Shown here piece by piece: positions 25,710-34,591 of a stretch of 64,000 nt of DNA; the stretch's first letter is position 1; every line of letters starts with the position of its first letter. A model generated the notes under the pieces. It ran no database searches. It saw nothing but the letters and a program-made list of their open reading frames with translations, and was not told the DNA's origin. The stretch is taken from NCBI RefSeq assembly GCF_025685655.1, contig NZ_JAGSYG010000007.1, positions 62,001 through 126,000 of the forward strand, read 5' to 3'. The DNA comes from Acidicapsa ligni. Its GTDB lineage: Bacteria; Acidobacteriota; Terriglobia; Terriglobales; Acidobacteriaceae. The translations under genes and the position numbers were made by a program.

Positions 25710-27527
25710 TCAACCGAAGGTGAATGAATAGGCTGCAACGCCTGGTGTTAGAAACTCGATCCTGAAGGTTCGATCCTGTATGTTGCCGTGCTGACGGATC
25801 AACTGATAGAGGCGGTCTTCCGTCACGGTGCCGTATCCGGCTGCGTCCGTGTCCACGCCGTGATCTGCGCCGGGGGATTTGCCGTCGATCGTTACGCGGA
25901 AGCGAACTGGCTTACCACCCTTCGATGGTCCCAGGACCAGATGAAGATCGCGGGCATGAAAGCGATACAAGATGGCGCTGGATGCGCTGAGTGAAGTGGC
26001 GATTTGTCTTTCGTCACGCCAGTTGCCATCGAACGCCCACTCGTTCTGTTTGAAGTCGGCTGGTGCCTTATAGAGCTGCGGAACATCCTGGTTCAGGCCG
26101 CCGGGAGATGCAAAGTTCTGCGCTCGTTCATAGCCGACGTAGGTTTCTGGAGATTTCACATCGTTGGAGTCGGGAGCAGCTTCTGCTCCGGTCGCAGCGA
26201 TATTTATGGAAGCATGCGGTAGAGGTTTGTGATTGGCTTCTTCGAGCAAATCGCGAATCCACTTCTCGGATTCTTCATAGCTGCCCTCACCGAAGTGATG
26301 ATAACGGACATGTCCTGTCGCATCGATGAAGTAGTGTGCGGGCCAATATTGGTTGTTGAAGTTGCGCCAGATGCGGTAGTCGTTGTCCATCGCAACCGGG
26401 TAGGTGATGCCGAGGTCTTTGACTGCTTTACGGACGTTTGCTTCATCCTTCTCGAAAGGGAACTCGGGGGTATGAACACCGATCACGACGAGACCACTAT
26501 CCTTGTATTTCTCATTCCATGCCTTGATGTAGGGCAGCGTCCGCAGGCAGTTGATGCAGGAGTATGTCCAGAAATCGATCACAACAACTTTGCCGCGAAG
26601 AGATGCAGGAGTCAGGGCAGGCGAATTGATCCAGGCAGTAGCACCGGATATATCAGGCATGAGAGTGCCGCCGTCTTTGCTGGCGCTGGCATCCACAGTC
26701 GCATTCGCCGCAGGCTTCTTCTGCGGATTGACGGCCATCATCTGATCGTTCGCTGAGGCTAATTCGTCTGATGATGCCAACTGCGGGTTTGTGCTTGGGC
26801 TTAGAGGATGGAAGCGATCCACGAGATGCTGCTCAAGATTCGCTGTGCTGGCGAGTGAGAGGCGGGTGAGAATACCGCGGTCGAGACCAAACGCCACCGC
26901 GACAACGCCTGCGAGTACTGCAACTCCCAGGATGCGACGAATCCATTCCTCCGCGCCAAGCGAACTTTTCATCGCTGCGAAGACTCGACCGCCAGCCAGG
27001 AGTGCGATGGTAAGGGAGGTAGCCGCTCCAGCGGCATAGGCAAGGAGGAGAAAGACGGTATGGATACTTGCTCCGCCAAGAGCTGCGCCGGTGAGGATCA
27101 ATCCGAGAATTGGTCCAGCACAAGGTGCCCAGAGGAGACCGGTCCCAATACCGAGGAGAAAGGAGTTGGCCGCGCCTGGAGTGGAGCTTGTATTTTGAGA
27201 GAATTTGTTCCCAAACTGGACAATCGGGCGAGAGATGCGTTCGGCAAGCGACGAGAAGAGCAGAGTGAGACCGAAGATGCCGAAGAGAACAAGTGCGGCG
27301 ATTCGACCAAACTGGTTTGCACGGACAGCCCATCCGCCGCCCACCGTGGCGAGGCTGGCGACCAGGGCGAATGTCACGGCCATGCCCGCCAGCAGTGGCA
27401 AACCGGTCTTGCGGAAGGGCTGGTCGGAGCGTGCAAATACAAAAGGCAGCACCGGAAGAATGCACGGGCTGAGGATGGTGAGAATTCCACCGAAATATGC
27501 CAGTAAAAGCAAAAGCATGATACTCAC
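25710..27527 (-). CDS. DipZ-like CcdA/thioredoxin fusion
   Basis: 605-residue membrane protein moving reducing power to the outside of the membrane. Residues 1-230 are CcdA-like, with paired cysteines in LSPCILPVLP (Cys22) and WAPCAGP near residue 130. Residues about 300-450 are a TlpA-type thioredoxin domain with FWTYSCINC (Cys324, Cys327). The last 150 residues form a beta-rich domain (WAFDGNWRDERQ, HLVLGPSKGG) as in mycobacterial DipZ. A Ser/Ala/Asn-rich linker joins the membrane and thioredoxin parts. Role by family: reduction of periplasmic disulfides or cytochrome c maturation. The redox partner is unknown. Monocistronic. Confidence 0.88.
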   Translation of the reverse strand: MSIMLLLLLAYFGGILTILSPCILPVLPFVFARSDQPFRKTGLPLLAGMAVTFALVASLATVGGGWAVRANQFGRIAALVLFGIFGLTLLFSSLAERISRPIVQFGNKFSQNTSSTPGAANSFLLGIGTGLLWAPCAGPILGLILTGAALGGASIHTVFLLLAYAAGAATSLTIALLAGGRVFAAMKSSLGAEEWIRRILGVAVLAGVVAVAFGLDRGILTRLSLASTANLEQHLVDRFHPLSPSTNPQLASSDELASANDQMMAVNPQKKPAANATVDASASKDGGTLMPDISGATAWINSPALTPASLRGKVVVIDFWTYSCINCLRTLPYIKAWNEKYKDSGLVVIGVHTPEFPFEKDEANVRKAVKDLGITYPVAMDNDYRIWRNFNNQYWPAHYFIDATGHVRYHHFGEGSYEESEKWIRDLLEEANHKPLPHASINIAATGAEAAPDSNDVKSPETYVGYERAQNFASPGGLNQDVPQLYKAPADFKQNEWAFDGNWRDERQIATSLSASSAILYRFHARDLHLVLGPSKGGKPVRFRVTIDGKSPGADHGVDTDAAGYGTVTEDRLYQLIRQHGNIQDRTFRIEFLTPGVAAYSFTFG

Positions 27528-28005
27528 CTACTCCTTGTCCAAGTGCCACGATACCAGAATGAACGAAAGCCCTGGACTTCGCTAAAGATCAGATTACAAA
27601 ACCCTCTCACAGGTTACGGGTGGAGGGGCTGCGGTTTACCCGACCGCGGTTCAGTCGGAATACCGGGCAATGTATTTGCCGACAATATCGGCCAAGGGCG
27701 ACGATTTCCGCGTAATCCGAGTCGAGCATGTAGGGGTGTGCCCAGCTATAGTAAGAGAGTTCCAGTGCCACAGCTTTGATGATGCTTTTGCTGTAAAGTG
27801 TTTAAAAAAATCGCAGATAAAGTTAGATCGCAAGAGCGCTTTAACAATACGGATAGAGTGGTAGAAAGCTGCGTATCCAGCTTAATCATTTGTATCAAAA
27901 GGATCGAGCCGCTGGCTGCCCCTGAAGCATCACATTCGTATATTCGGGGTGCATAATGCGAGGCAGAAAACATCTCTGGCAGCACTACGAAATAGGAGAA
28001 GCGAC
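27528..28005. other. Intergenic region between divergent genes
   Basis: 478 bases between the DipZ gene and the DUF7009-like gene, which diverge. Short open frames on both strands overlap one another and show no family features. It should hold both promoters. I see no strong hairpin or RNA gene. Confidence 0.4.
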
Positions 28006-28392
28006 ATGAAACTGCGTATCAATGGTAATTCAATTCGATTGAGACTTCTCCGCTCCGATGTGACGACGTTCATTGAAACAGGCCATATCGAGCGGAAGAT
28101 TTATTTCTCTTCAAGCGATCATGCTTTTCTGATTTATGCATTGAAGCATGAGTCCGGTTTAGCGAACGTTGAATTGAGACACGAGCAGTCCGAGGTTATC
28201 GTCGTTCTTCCGAAGGAGCAGGCAATCTCATGGGCTGAGACGGATCAGGTTGGTGTTTACTCTACAGTCGATCTCGGCAAGCATGGCAGCGTGGAGATCA
28301 TCGTTGAGAAGGACTTTGCCTGTCTGGATTTGAGTGACGCTGACAATCACGACACCTTCCAGAATCCGCAAATCGATACTGCGTGTATTTGA
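28006..28392 (+). CDS. DUF7009-like small protein
   Basis: 128 residues starting MKLRINGNSIRLRLLRSDV, which matches the N-terminal motif I associate with DUF7009; function unknown. ATG 28006 follows AGGAG at seven bases, so I prefer it over an ATG 57 bases upstream. A later segment, VIVVLPKEQAISWAETDQVG, suggests a small beta-rich domain. No signal peptide. Confidence 0.65.
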   Translation: MKLRINGNSIRLRLLRSDVTTFIETGHIERKIYFSSSDHAFLIYALKHESGLANVELRHEQSEVIVVLPKEQAISWAETDQVGVYSTVDLGKHGSVEIIVEKDFACLDLSDADNHDTFQNPQIDTACI

Positions 28393-28501
28393 ACAGCTAA
28401 CCGTATGACAGGCAGAGTTAAATGGATATGTAAACTGGAGACAAGGAATTTCAAGCCAACCTTTTGTGTCTGGCTGGATTCCAATTGGATGAGGTGAATA
28501 T

Positions 28502-28891
28502 ATGCGAATGATCAAGCATCTTGGATTGATGGCAATTGCTGCTGGTTTGCTTGCTGTTCCTGTTAACAAAGCGGACGCTCAGATATCGGTTGGTATTGGA
28601 GTCGCGCCGGTTTGTCCCTATGGATATTACGAAGAACCTCCCTACACTTGTGCGCCTGATGGCTATTACGGCCCCGAGTGGTTCAACGGTGGTGTGTTTA
28701 TCGGCGCTGGTCCCTGGTTTCATGGACCGAGAGGTTTCTATGGTCATGTAGACCATCACCTTGACTATCGCCAGGGATATCACGGACGAATGCCTGCTCG
28801 CGGCGAGCATCCCGTAGATCATCGTGCCGAGTTCCATGGTCAAGCTATGCATGATGCACATGGACACGAAGCACCGCACGGACATCGGTAA
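28502..28891 (+). CDS. Small secreted CPYGYY protein, copy 1 (His-rich tail)
   Basis: 129 residues. Signal peptide with hydrophobic LGLMAIAAGLLAVPV and cleavage near ADAQ. The mature protein contains APVCPYGYYEEPPYTCAPDG, then YYGPEWFNGGVFIGAGPWFH, a Gly/aromatic core with two cysteines. The C-terminal 45 residues hold about a dozen histidines, which could bind metal. It is a paralogue of the gene at 29660; the core is nearly identical and the tail is longer and richer in His. Function unknown. Followed by a strong terminator. Confidence 0.75.
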   Translation: MRMIKHLGLMAIAAGLLAVPVNKADAQISVGIGVAPVCPYGYYEEPPYTCAPDGYYGPEWFNGGVFIGAGPWFHGPRGFYGHVDHHLDYRQGYHGRMPARGEHPVDHRAEFHGQAMHDAHGHEAPHGHR

Positions 28892-28919
28892 GGTTTGAGA
28901 AAGCGCAGATTGCGCGATG

Positions 28920-28950
28920 AATAAGGCCCTCTTTAGAGGGCCTTATTTTC
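28920..28950. terminator. Bidirectional terminator
   Basis: 13-bp perfect stem AATAAGGCCCTCT / AGAGGGCCTTATT with a TT loop and a following TTTTC. It serves the plus-strand secreted-protein gene and the convergent UPF0303 gene. Confidence 0.9.
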
Positions 28951-28968
28951 GTTCGTTGCGCAATTTAG

Positions 28969-29460
28969 TTAATCTAGTCGAAATTCTGTGAAGTCACGAT
29001 CAAGTTCAAGGCAGAGTGCTTCGACGGCTAATTCATGATCGGCACGCTGTGGCAATCCCGAGACGGTAACCGCGCCAAGGATACCGGCGCTGACGACACG
29101 AATAGGAAAGCTTCCACCATGAGAAGCATATTCACTATCCGGTAGCCCATAGCGTTCGAACAGGGTGGAATTCTTCTGTTTCGTTTCCAATCCGACGGCA
29201 TATGAGCTTCGATGGAAGCGGAGGGTTACGTTGCTTTTGCGGCGTACCCAGTCAATGTTATCTGCTGTTGTACCTGGCAGGGCTGTATAGAAAAGCGGCT
29301 GGTTGAAGCGACGCACGTCGATAACGGCAACCAGGTTGCGTTCTACTGCAAGTTGGCGCAGACGTGTACCAAGCAGCCATGCTGACTCTTCACTGAAGCT
29401 TGCATATTGTAGCTGCTGCTCCTGAAGTGCGATGCGAACTAGATCTTCTGGTATGGGCAT
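28969..29460 (-). CDS. UPF0303 / HbpS-like family protein
   Basis: 163 residues. NLVAVIDVRRFNQPLFYTAL, DNIDWVRRKSNVTLRFHRSS and SHGGSFPIRVVSAGILGAVT match UPF0303, a relative of the GlcG/HbpS fold that includes haem-degrading proteins. No signal peptide, so cytosolic. The exact function is not known. Lies between the two secreted-protein paralogues but on the opposite strand. Confidence 0.8.
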   Translation of the reverse strand: MPIPEDLVRIALQEQQLQYASFSEESAWLLGTRLRQLAVERNLVAVIDVRRFNQPLFYTALPGTTADNIDWVRRKSNVTLRFHRSSYAVGLETKQKNSTLFERYGLPDSEYASHGGSFPIRVVSAGILGAVTVSGLPQRADHELAVEALCLELDRDFTEFRLD

Positions 29461-29659
29461 TGGAGTAGTTAAACAAGATCATTCTAGCCATATTCATTCC
29501 ATCCTGCCTTGAGAATATATTTCTATCGAGCATGTCTGTCTTTTAATCGAGATGGAATGGTGCTGCAGAGGGCGACTGTACCATCTACCGCAGGCACTTC
29601 CTGTCACTATGCGAACGATCTTTTGACTTGCGTGCTATTCCAAATATAGAGGTGAAGTT

Positions 29660-30001
29660 ATGCAGATGTTGAAATATTTGGCGGTAGTCGTGCTTGGAGC
29701 AGGTGTTTTGCTGATTCCTTTACACAAGGCAGATGCTCAGATTTCTGTCAGTATCGGGGCGGCTCCTGTGTGTCCATATGGTTACTACGATTATTCTCCT
29801 TATTCGTGCACACCTGACGGCTATTACGGGCCGGAGTGGTTTTCAGGCGGACGGTTTGTTGGAGCGGGTCCGTGGTTTCACGGTCCCAAGGATTTTCATG
29901 GACATGTGGACAATAAGTTGGATGTGAGCCACGGCTATAAGGGCCATTTACCTGCGCGTGGAGAGCATCCGTTTGCCAAAACGAATGACCGAAGCCGCTA
30001 A
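29660..30001 (+). CDS. Small secreted CPYGYY protein, copy 2
   Basis: 113 residues with signal peptide (hydrophobic LAVVVLGAGVLLIPL, cleavage near ADAQ). The mature core APVCPYGYYDYSPYSCTPDG plus YYGPEWFSGGRFVGAGPWFH is almost identical to the copy at 28502, with the same two cysteines. The tail is shorter and has few histidines. Function unknown. The stop codon sits inside the terminator stem. Confidence 0.75.
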   Translation: MQMLKYLAVVVLGAGVLLIPLHKADAQISVSIGAAPVCPYGYYDYSPYSCTPDGYYGPEWFSGGRFVGAGPWFHGPKDFHGHVDNKLDVSHGYKGHLPARGEHPFAKTNDRSR

Positions 30002-30020
30002 CAGTGACCGTTAGCGGCTT
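29992..30020 (+). terminator. Terminator overlapping a stop codon
   Basis: Stem AAGCCGCTAAC / GTTAGCGGCTT with a seven-base loop, then TTCGTCG. The TAA stop codon of the secreted-protein gene (29999-30001) is part of the left arm. Confidence 0.75.
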
Positions 30021-30165
30021 TCGTCGTGATGCCTTTGTATCTAAAGACTTAAAGTTACAAATACTTTAGAGTTTCCATATCTTTAACTGGTCGTACGATC
30101 GCCCCTTCGACGAAAGTCGATGAGAAAACTTCGGAGCTGCGGAAGCAGATCTCAACACAACGCAA

Positions 30166-30370
30166 GAACTTCACCGCCATGCCAACTTGCGCATGCAATT
30201 CGCGGATTACGCTCGACGTTTACGCACGAGCGACCTCCGCGACAAAGCGCGAGGCCAGCAGCAACTTGGTCATAGAGACGGTATTTGAAGCAGGAAGGAA
30301 GAAAATTCTAGCACCATCGAAGGGTATAAAGGGGAAAAGAAAAAAGGTGCGGATCGCTCCAGCACCTTAG
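30166..30370 (+). pseudogene. Decayed C-terminus of a tyrosine recombinase
   Basis: One frame reads ELHRHAN, matching the ELLRHAN-type box before the catalytic Tyr. After a shift of frame within about 13 bases, another reads SRITLDVYARATSATKREA with the catalytic-Tyr motif LDVYARA, followed by VFEAGRKKILAPSKG and stop TAG at 30368. The upstream part of the gene, with the Arg-His-Arg residues, is absent. It ends 68 bases before the tRNA-Asp fragment, the usual position of an integrase next to its attachment site. Confidence 0.65.
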
Positions 30371-30606
30371 TCAGCACCCTCAAAGGCGGGTCTTGATAAT
30401 GTCACTTGCCATAAACCCTTGTATTGCTTGGATTTAGTGGCGGGGACGACGGGGCTCGAACCCGCGACCTCTGCCGTGACAGTTACGCTAACTGGTTGTA
30501 TCTAAATGATTTCATGGGCGTTGATGGCTAACTTCAGCACCCTTGGGCATTCAAAAACACTGGGAAAACCGAAGATTCCAAATTTCAGCACCCTCGCCAG
30601 CACCCT
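30359..30606. repeat. Five YCAGCACCYT direct repeats around the tRNA fragment
   Basis: Copies at 30359, 30371, 30534, 30585 and 30597: CCAGCACCTT, TCAGCACCCT (three times) and CCAGCACCCT. Two lie on the left and three on the right of the tRNA-Asp fragment. Pairs are spaced 12 bases apart. Same-orientation short repeats on both sides of a core site are what arm-type integrase binding sites look like. The role is inference. Confidence 0.55.
30438..30482 (-). tRNA. tRNA-Asp(GTC) 3' fragment, attachment-site scar
   Basis: On the minus strand the sequence begins in the anticodon loop (CTGTCAC, anticodon GTC). It continues through the anticodon 3' stem GGCAG, the T-arm GCGGGTTCGAGCCCCGT and acceptor CGTCCCC, and ends G-CCA with the Asp-type discriminator G. 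The 5' side is not tRNA: no CTGCC stem, no D-arm, no GGGGACG acceptor. The break point lies at the anticodon loop and is overlapped by the palindrome CAGTTACGCTAACTG (30480-30494). This is the scar left when an element integrates in the 3' half of a tRNA gene. The 3' end points to lower coordinates, so the element should extend to higher ones. Confidence 0.8.
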
Positions 30607-30949
30607 CACTCAGTTACGCCTCAAAAGTGCCTGACCTCTGCCTTTGTTGGGCAAAGGTCCGTTGATCGAGGTGACTTCAGACATGCGCACCTCCATCGTG
30701 CTAGATCCGACCTCGAACCGGTTGTAAAGCATCCGTTCAGCTGGATTCGGGCTATTCGGAGGACCAAGACGACAGGCCCATTTGTCCCTGCTACCCGCCT
30801 TTTCCTCTCATGGTAACTCTGTATGGCATCAAGATGCGTTGATTGCCGGCGTGCCGAGCGGCCTGGCTCGCTCCATTTAGGAGGCTTTGAAGGATTACGC
30901 AGGATTTTCTCACCGCGCCCGACACCTGCCAGACGTCGGATTCGCGCAG
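30607..30949. other. Non-coding or decayed segment before the PIN-like gene
   Basis: On the minus strand a frame reads KWACRLGPPNSPNPAERML, continuing with YNRFEVGSSTMEVRMSEV and ending at 30614. It has coding-like composition but no start with a ribosome site. A second minus-strand frame of 110 codons overlaps it, and its ATG overlaps the PIN stop, but it is Arg/Cys-rich and looks like a shadow. I cannot name either. Confidence 0.3.
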
Positions 30950-32032
30950 TCACTTCCAGGGGTAGCCGTAGTTAGAACTGGTCTCGATTCCAAACCCATC
31001 CGAAGGATCAACAACTGATACCTCGATGTGGTCGACGCCGGTCTTCGCTTCTCGATCGAATTGAACCCGCACCTCAGCAGTCAGTGAAGCCTCACGATCG
31101 ACACTCTCTCGGCGGTGCTCAACATAGATCAGGGAACCGTCTTCCCGGTCATACGAGGCAGTGGCCGAATCGTCGTAAGAAAGCTTCGCGGTGAACTTCA
31201 CCTCGAAGCTCATCTCAAACAATGCTTCATCCTCATCGATTTCCAAAATCTCAACGTCGCCGTCATGGGTGATCTGTGTGACATGGACCTCCGCTTCACC
31301 ATTCTCATCCTCTACCCAGAAGAAATACCCTTCGAACTCTTCCGTGGCTTGTTTCTCGATCTCGGCCATGTGCTTCATAACTTCGGCCCGCAAGTATTCG
31401 GCGAATTCATCGTCTGAAGCCACGTGATTCAGGAGGTCGGTCAGCGTCTTCTTGATGTGCAGACGCTCGGCCGCCTCCGAGGATGCGCAAGCTTCTCCGA
31501 AAAGTTTGTCGTCGGTCACTACCAACAAATCGGAGTTTTCCCCTTCTGTCCAGCCTGCCAACGCCTCGACCACAAAGGCATCCGGAAATTCGTGCCGCTT
31601 GTTCTCGGCAGTACCAAAGGGCGGTTCTGCCGAAAAGTACTTCTTGAATACGTCCTCTGCTGACAGCTTGGTAGCGTAGATCGTTGTCGCTCCGTTCTCA
31701 TGGAGGAATGTATCAAATTGGTGTGACAAGTCGGCCGCCACTTCATCGTCCTTTGCCTTCACGAGGAGGCTGGTGATGGGCTGCAACGAGGAATTGTGGA
31801 GAGCCTTCACTTGGTTCACGAACTGACGATGCAGCAGCAATTCCTCTGCAACCGTTTTGCGAATGCGCGCGTGTACCTCGGCGATCGTGATGTCCGTCAA
31901 AATCAGCCGGAGCCGCCCGGAAGCAAAGTGCCTCTTGAGTGATTCGATCTTGTTGGAGTTGAACGAAAAAGCAGACGACACGAAAAACTGCGTGTCGAGG
32001 TGCACTGCGTCAGTTACGGGATTGCCAGCCAT
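30950..32032 (-). CDS. PIN-like nuclease (DUF4935-like) with C-terminal beta domain
   Basis: 360 residues. The N-terminal 190 residues look like a PIN-like (DUF4935-type) RNase. The candidate acidic residues are Asp in VHLDTQFFV, Glu in ITIAEVHAR, Asp in HEFPDAFVVEAL and Asp in LLVVTDDKLF, in the right order for a metal-ion nuclease. The C-terminal 130 residues are strongly acidic and beta-rich (WVEDENGEAEVHV, LFEMSFEVKFTAKL) and are unrelated to PIN. It is divergent from the SIR2 gene with about 65 bases between starts. Proximity suggests a joint defence function; that is inference. Confidence 0.7.
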   Translation of the reverse strand: MAGNPVTDAVHLDTQFFVSSAFSFNSNKIESLKRHFASGRLRLILTDITIAEVHARIRKTVAEELLLHRQFVNQVKALHNSSLQPITSLLVKAKDDEVAADLSHQFDTFLHENGATTIYATKLSAEDVFKKYFSAEPPFGTAENKRHEFPDAFVVEALAGWTEGENSDLLVVTDDKLFGEACASSEAAERLHIKKTLTDLLNHVASDDEFAEYLRAEVMKHMAEIEKQATEEFEGYFFWVEDENGEAEVHVTQITHDGDVEILEIDEDEALFEMSFEVKFTAKLSYDDSATASYDREDGSLIYVEHRRESVDREASLTAEVRVQFDREAKTGVDHIEVSVVDPSDGFGIETSSNYGYPWK

Positions 32033-32097
32033 CCTTCGATGATAGACAAAGCATGGTTTTATTAGGAAGAGAATGCAACACAGAGCAGCCCGCTATC

Positions 32098-33852
32098 ATG
32101 GAGGTCATGCTCGATCCACTTACTTCCACCGCGTTCGCCATTCACAATAGCAAAGGGGTATACGCGCTCCTCCTGGGCTCCGGAATCTCGCGTGCGGCTA
32201 ATGTCCCAACCGGATGGGAAGTGACGCTCGACCTCATTCGCAGGATCGCCGTAATGCGCTCTCAGACCGAACAATGCGATGCTGACCCGGAAGCCTGGTT
32301 TCGAGCCAATTTCAGATGCGAGCCGAGCTATTCCGACTTGCTTGAGCACCTTGCGACTTCCCCGGCAGAACGGACCGCCGCGCTAGCCCGTTACTTCGAG
32401 TCAGGTGAGGACGAAGATGGACCGGCGGCGAAACCCACCGCCGCGCATGTGGCCATCGCCAAGATGGTCAAGCGCGGCTACTTCCGCGTCCTCCTGACTA
32501 CGAATTTCGACCGTTTGTTGGAGCGAGCCTTGGAGGCTGAGGGGGTTAGCCCAAGCATCCTATCTACGCCAGATGCAGTGCACGGTGCCATGCCGCTGGC
32601 GCACAGTGCGTGCACCATTATTAAGCTGCATGGTGACTACAGGGATGGTCGCCTCCGCAATACAGTGGCGGAGCTGACGGACTATGACGAAACCACGCGG
32701 GGGCTCTTGGATCGGGTACTCGATGATTACGGGCTTATAGTAAGCGGTTGGTCTGCGACGTGGGACGTCGCTCTCCGGGATGCCATCATGAGGACACCGA
32801 ACCGACGCTTCACAACCCTCTGGAGCTACGTGGGTAGCCTCAGCGCCGAGGCGGAACAAGTGATCCATTCTCGTCTCGCACAGAAGGTCGAAGTTACCTC
32901 TGCGGACAGTTTCTTCGTCCAACTCAATGAAAAGCTTGAGTCGCTTGAGAGTTTCGACACACCGCATCCACTTTCGGTCGAACTCGCCGTTCGCGCTGCG
33001 AAGCGCTACGTCGCAGAGGATCGCTATCGCATTCAGCTACATGATCTGGTCATGGCTGAGACGGACCAAGTCGTCAATGCCGCGAAGCAACTTTCAGTCA
33101 ATGCAAAGTTCACCGACGACCTCTACCTAAAACGTATTGAGTTGTACGAAACCATAACCCAAAGGCTAATCCCGGTCATCATCAATGTTGCGTATTGGGG
33201 AGATCAATCATCGCTTCGATTGCTCACCTCTGTCGTTGAACGCTTGATGGTGACAGGAACCGGATTCAACGGCACAACCGGATGGTTAGACCTACAGCTT
33301 TATCCCGCGGCTTTAGTGTTTTATGCAGCGGGACTTGGACTTCTGGCAGCCGAACGATACGAAGGCCTGCGATTCCTGACACGCGACTTTCGGACAAGCG
33401 CAGTGGACCTGAACCGACGTGTGGGATTAGCGCTGCCGCGTCTCGGCCTGCAAGGCATCCTGGATAAGGACACACTCAACCGGATATTGGGGAAGAATTT
33501 CTATGTTCCCTACAGTGAGCGGGTTCACGGTCTTTTTTCTGCTGTCGTCGCAAAGCAGCTGCCCGGCGTTCAAGACTTTGACGATTTATTTGATTTCTTT
33601 GAGTTTCTCGGTTCGCTAATCGTGACGGACGATCGGATGGCATCCGATGAGGGCTGGGTATGTGGCTGGTTCGGGAAATGGGCGTTCCGCGATTCCTTGG
33701 GAAAGAATGTTCGGACTACCATGAAGGCCGACCGCGACCGCCTTGGAGTAGACTGGCCGATCGTAAAGGCAGGCATATTCGCGAACCTAGAGCGCTTTGA
33801 TGAGGTGCATGAAAGACACAAAACCGATTGCGCTTCTCGAGCGCGGTGGTGA
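32098..33852 (+). CDS. SIR2-like NAD-binding defence-type protein
   Basis: About 584 residues. The N-terminal SIR2-like domain has YALLLGSGISRAANVPTGW, LLTTNFDRLLERAL, IIKLHGDYRD and LIVSGWSATWD, the family's NAD and catalytic positions (Asn and His present). The C-terminal half is helical and not recognised. In bacteria such proteins often act as NADases in antiphage systems (ThsA, DSR and SIR2-HerA are precedents). Start: ATG 32098 or 32107 are both possible; an ATG at 32053 would add residues with no similarity. No HerA, Argonaute or TIR gene is adjacent. The nearest partner is the divergent PIN-like gene. Confidence 0.75.
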   Translation: MEVMLDPLTSTAFAIHNSKGVYALLLGSGISRAANVPTGWEVTLDLIRRIAVMRSQTEQCDADPEAWFRANFRCEPSYSDLLEHLATSPAERTAALARYFESGEDEDGPAAKPTAAHVAIAKMVKRGYFRVLLTTNFDRLLERALEAEGVSPSILSTPDAVHGAMPLAHSACTIIKLHGDYRDGRLRNTVAELTDYDETTRGLLDRVLDDYGLIVSGWSATWDVALRDAIMRTPNRRFTTLWSYVGSLSAEAEQVIHSRLAQKVEVTSADSFFVQLNEKLESLESFDTPHPLSVELAVRAAKRYVAEDRYRIQLHDLVMAETDQVVNAAKQLSVNAKFTDDLYLKRIELYETITQRLIPVIINVAYWGDQSSLRLLTSVVERLMVTGTGFNGTTGWLDLQLYPAALVFYAAGLGLLAAERYEGLRFLTRDFRTSAVDLNRRVGLALPRLGLQGILDKDTLNRILGKNFYVPYSERVHGLFSAVVAKQLPGVQDFDDLFDFFEFLGSLIVTDDRMASDEGWVCGWFGKWAFRDSLGKNVRTTMKADRDRLGVDWPIVKAGIFANLERFDEVHERHKTDCASRARW

Positions 33853-34012
33853 TTAGCCAACCAGCAAGAACTGATACAGGAGATCTTCGGTTGAGCGGTG
33901 AGAGAAAGGAGGTCCAACGGTATTCCTGACTGTTACTGACAAACCGACTTGAAGCGAAAATTAATTAGACGCCTATCCGCCTACCCTACGTGCCCTCTAC
34001 ACGTTGGCTTGG

Positions 34013-34591
34013 TTAACTTTCCATCTGTTTCATTAGCTTGTACTCTAATGCCTTCAAAAAAGCGTTGTGTAAGTGCGGCTCCAAAGCGCGGTTCAGCGCC
34101 GCCAATTCTGCGCGAATCGTTTGTTCATCACTCTCATGTATTACATCGTGTATGCACAGCCAGGCACAGAGATGTGGAGTATCTTGGATGGCGTTTTCGG
34201 CCATGACGGTTCGTGCCAGCTTCTTCGCTTGGCCATCGTCGGACAGAAAGCTTTGCGCGGTTCTCTTAGCAAAGACGATGGACGACAGTTCACCTTTACT
34301 AATGGCCTTCCGCTCCTCCAGTGCCGCGAGTTCTTGCAGATCTTCCAAGTCGATATCCCAGAATCGAATCTCACCATCCTTCATCCGCTCGCGGAGTCGG
34401 CTCCGGAGTTCCTGCCATTCTGGAGAATTTCCGCCGCGCTTGTGGAAGCACTCATAGTGAACGAACTGTGTAGAACTGATCGATATTCGCGCGTTTCGTG
34501 ACGCGCGATAGAGACAGCCGCTTCCCAAGATATTCCACAGCGCACAGGTATCAGCGACGTTGAGCAGCATGAACGTTGCGTACGGGCTCAT
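34013..34591 (-). CDS. PIN-like toxin partner of the XRE-ImmA protein
   Basis: 192 residues. LLNVADTCALWNIL near the N-terminus, HYECFHKRG, the mid-protein ISKGELSSIVFAKR and FLSDDGQAKKLA present Asp, Glu, Glu and Asp-Asp in the order of PIN-domain active sites, so a PIN-like ribonuclease fold is likely. It overlaps the upstream XRE-ImmA gene by four bases (ATGA), the usual coupling of toxin-antitoxin or regulator-effector pairs. Sequence identity to a named family is not evident to me. Confidence 0.6.
   Translation of the reverse strand: MSPYATFMLLNVADTCALWNILGSGCLYRASRNARISISSTQFVHYECFHKRGGNSPEWQELRSRLRERMKDGEIRFWDIDLEDLQELAALEERKAISKGELSSIVFAKRTAQSFLSDDGQAKKLARTVMAENAIQDTPHLCAWLCIHDVIHESDEQTIRAELAALNRALEPHLHNAFLKALEYKLMKQMES

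Noticed and set aside
30359..30606. The repeated CAGCACC motif as a CRISPR array
   Set aside because: Units are only 10 bases and irregularly spaced, with no spacer-sized intervals and no cas genes.
30621..30953. 110-codon minus-strand frame whose ATG overlaps the PIN stop
   Set aside because: Arg/Cys-rich composition without family features; a different frame in the same place looks more protein-like.
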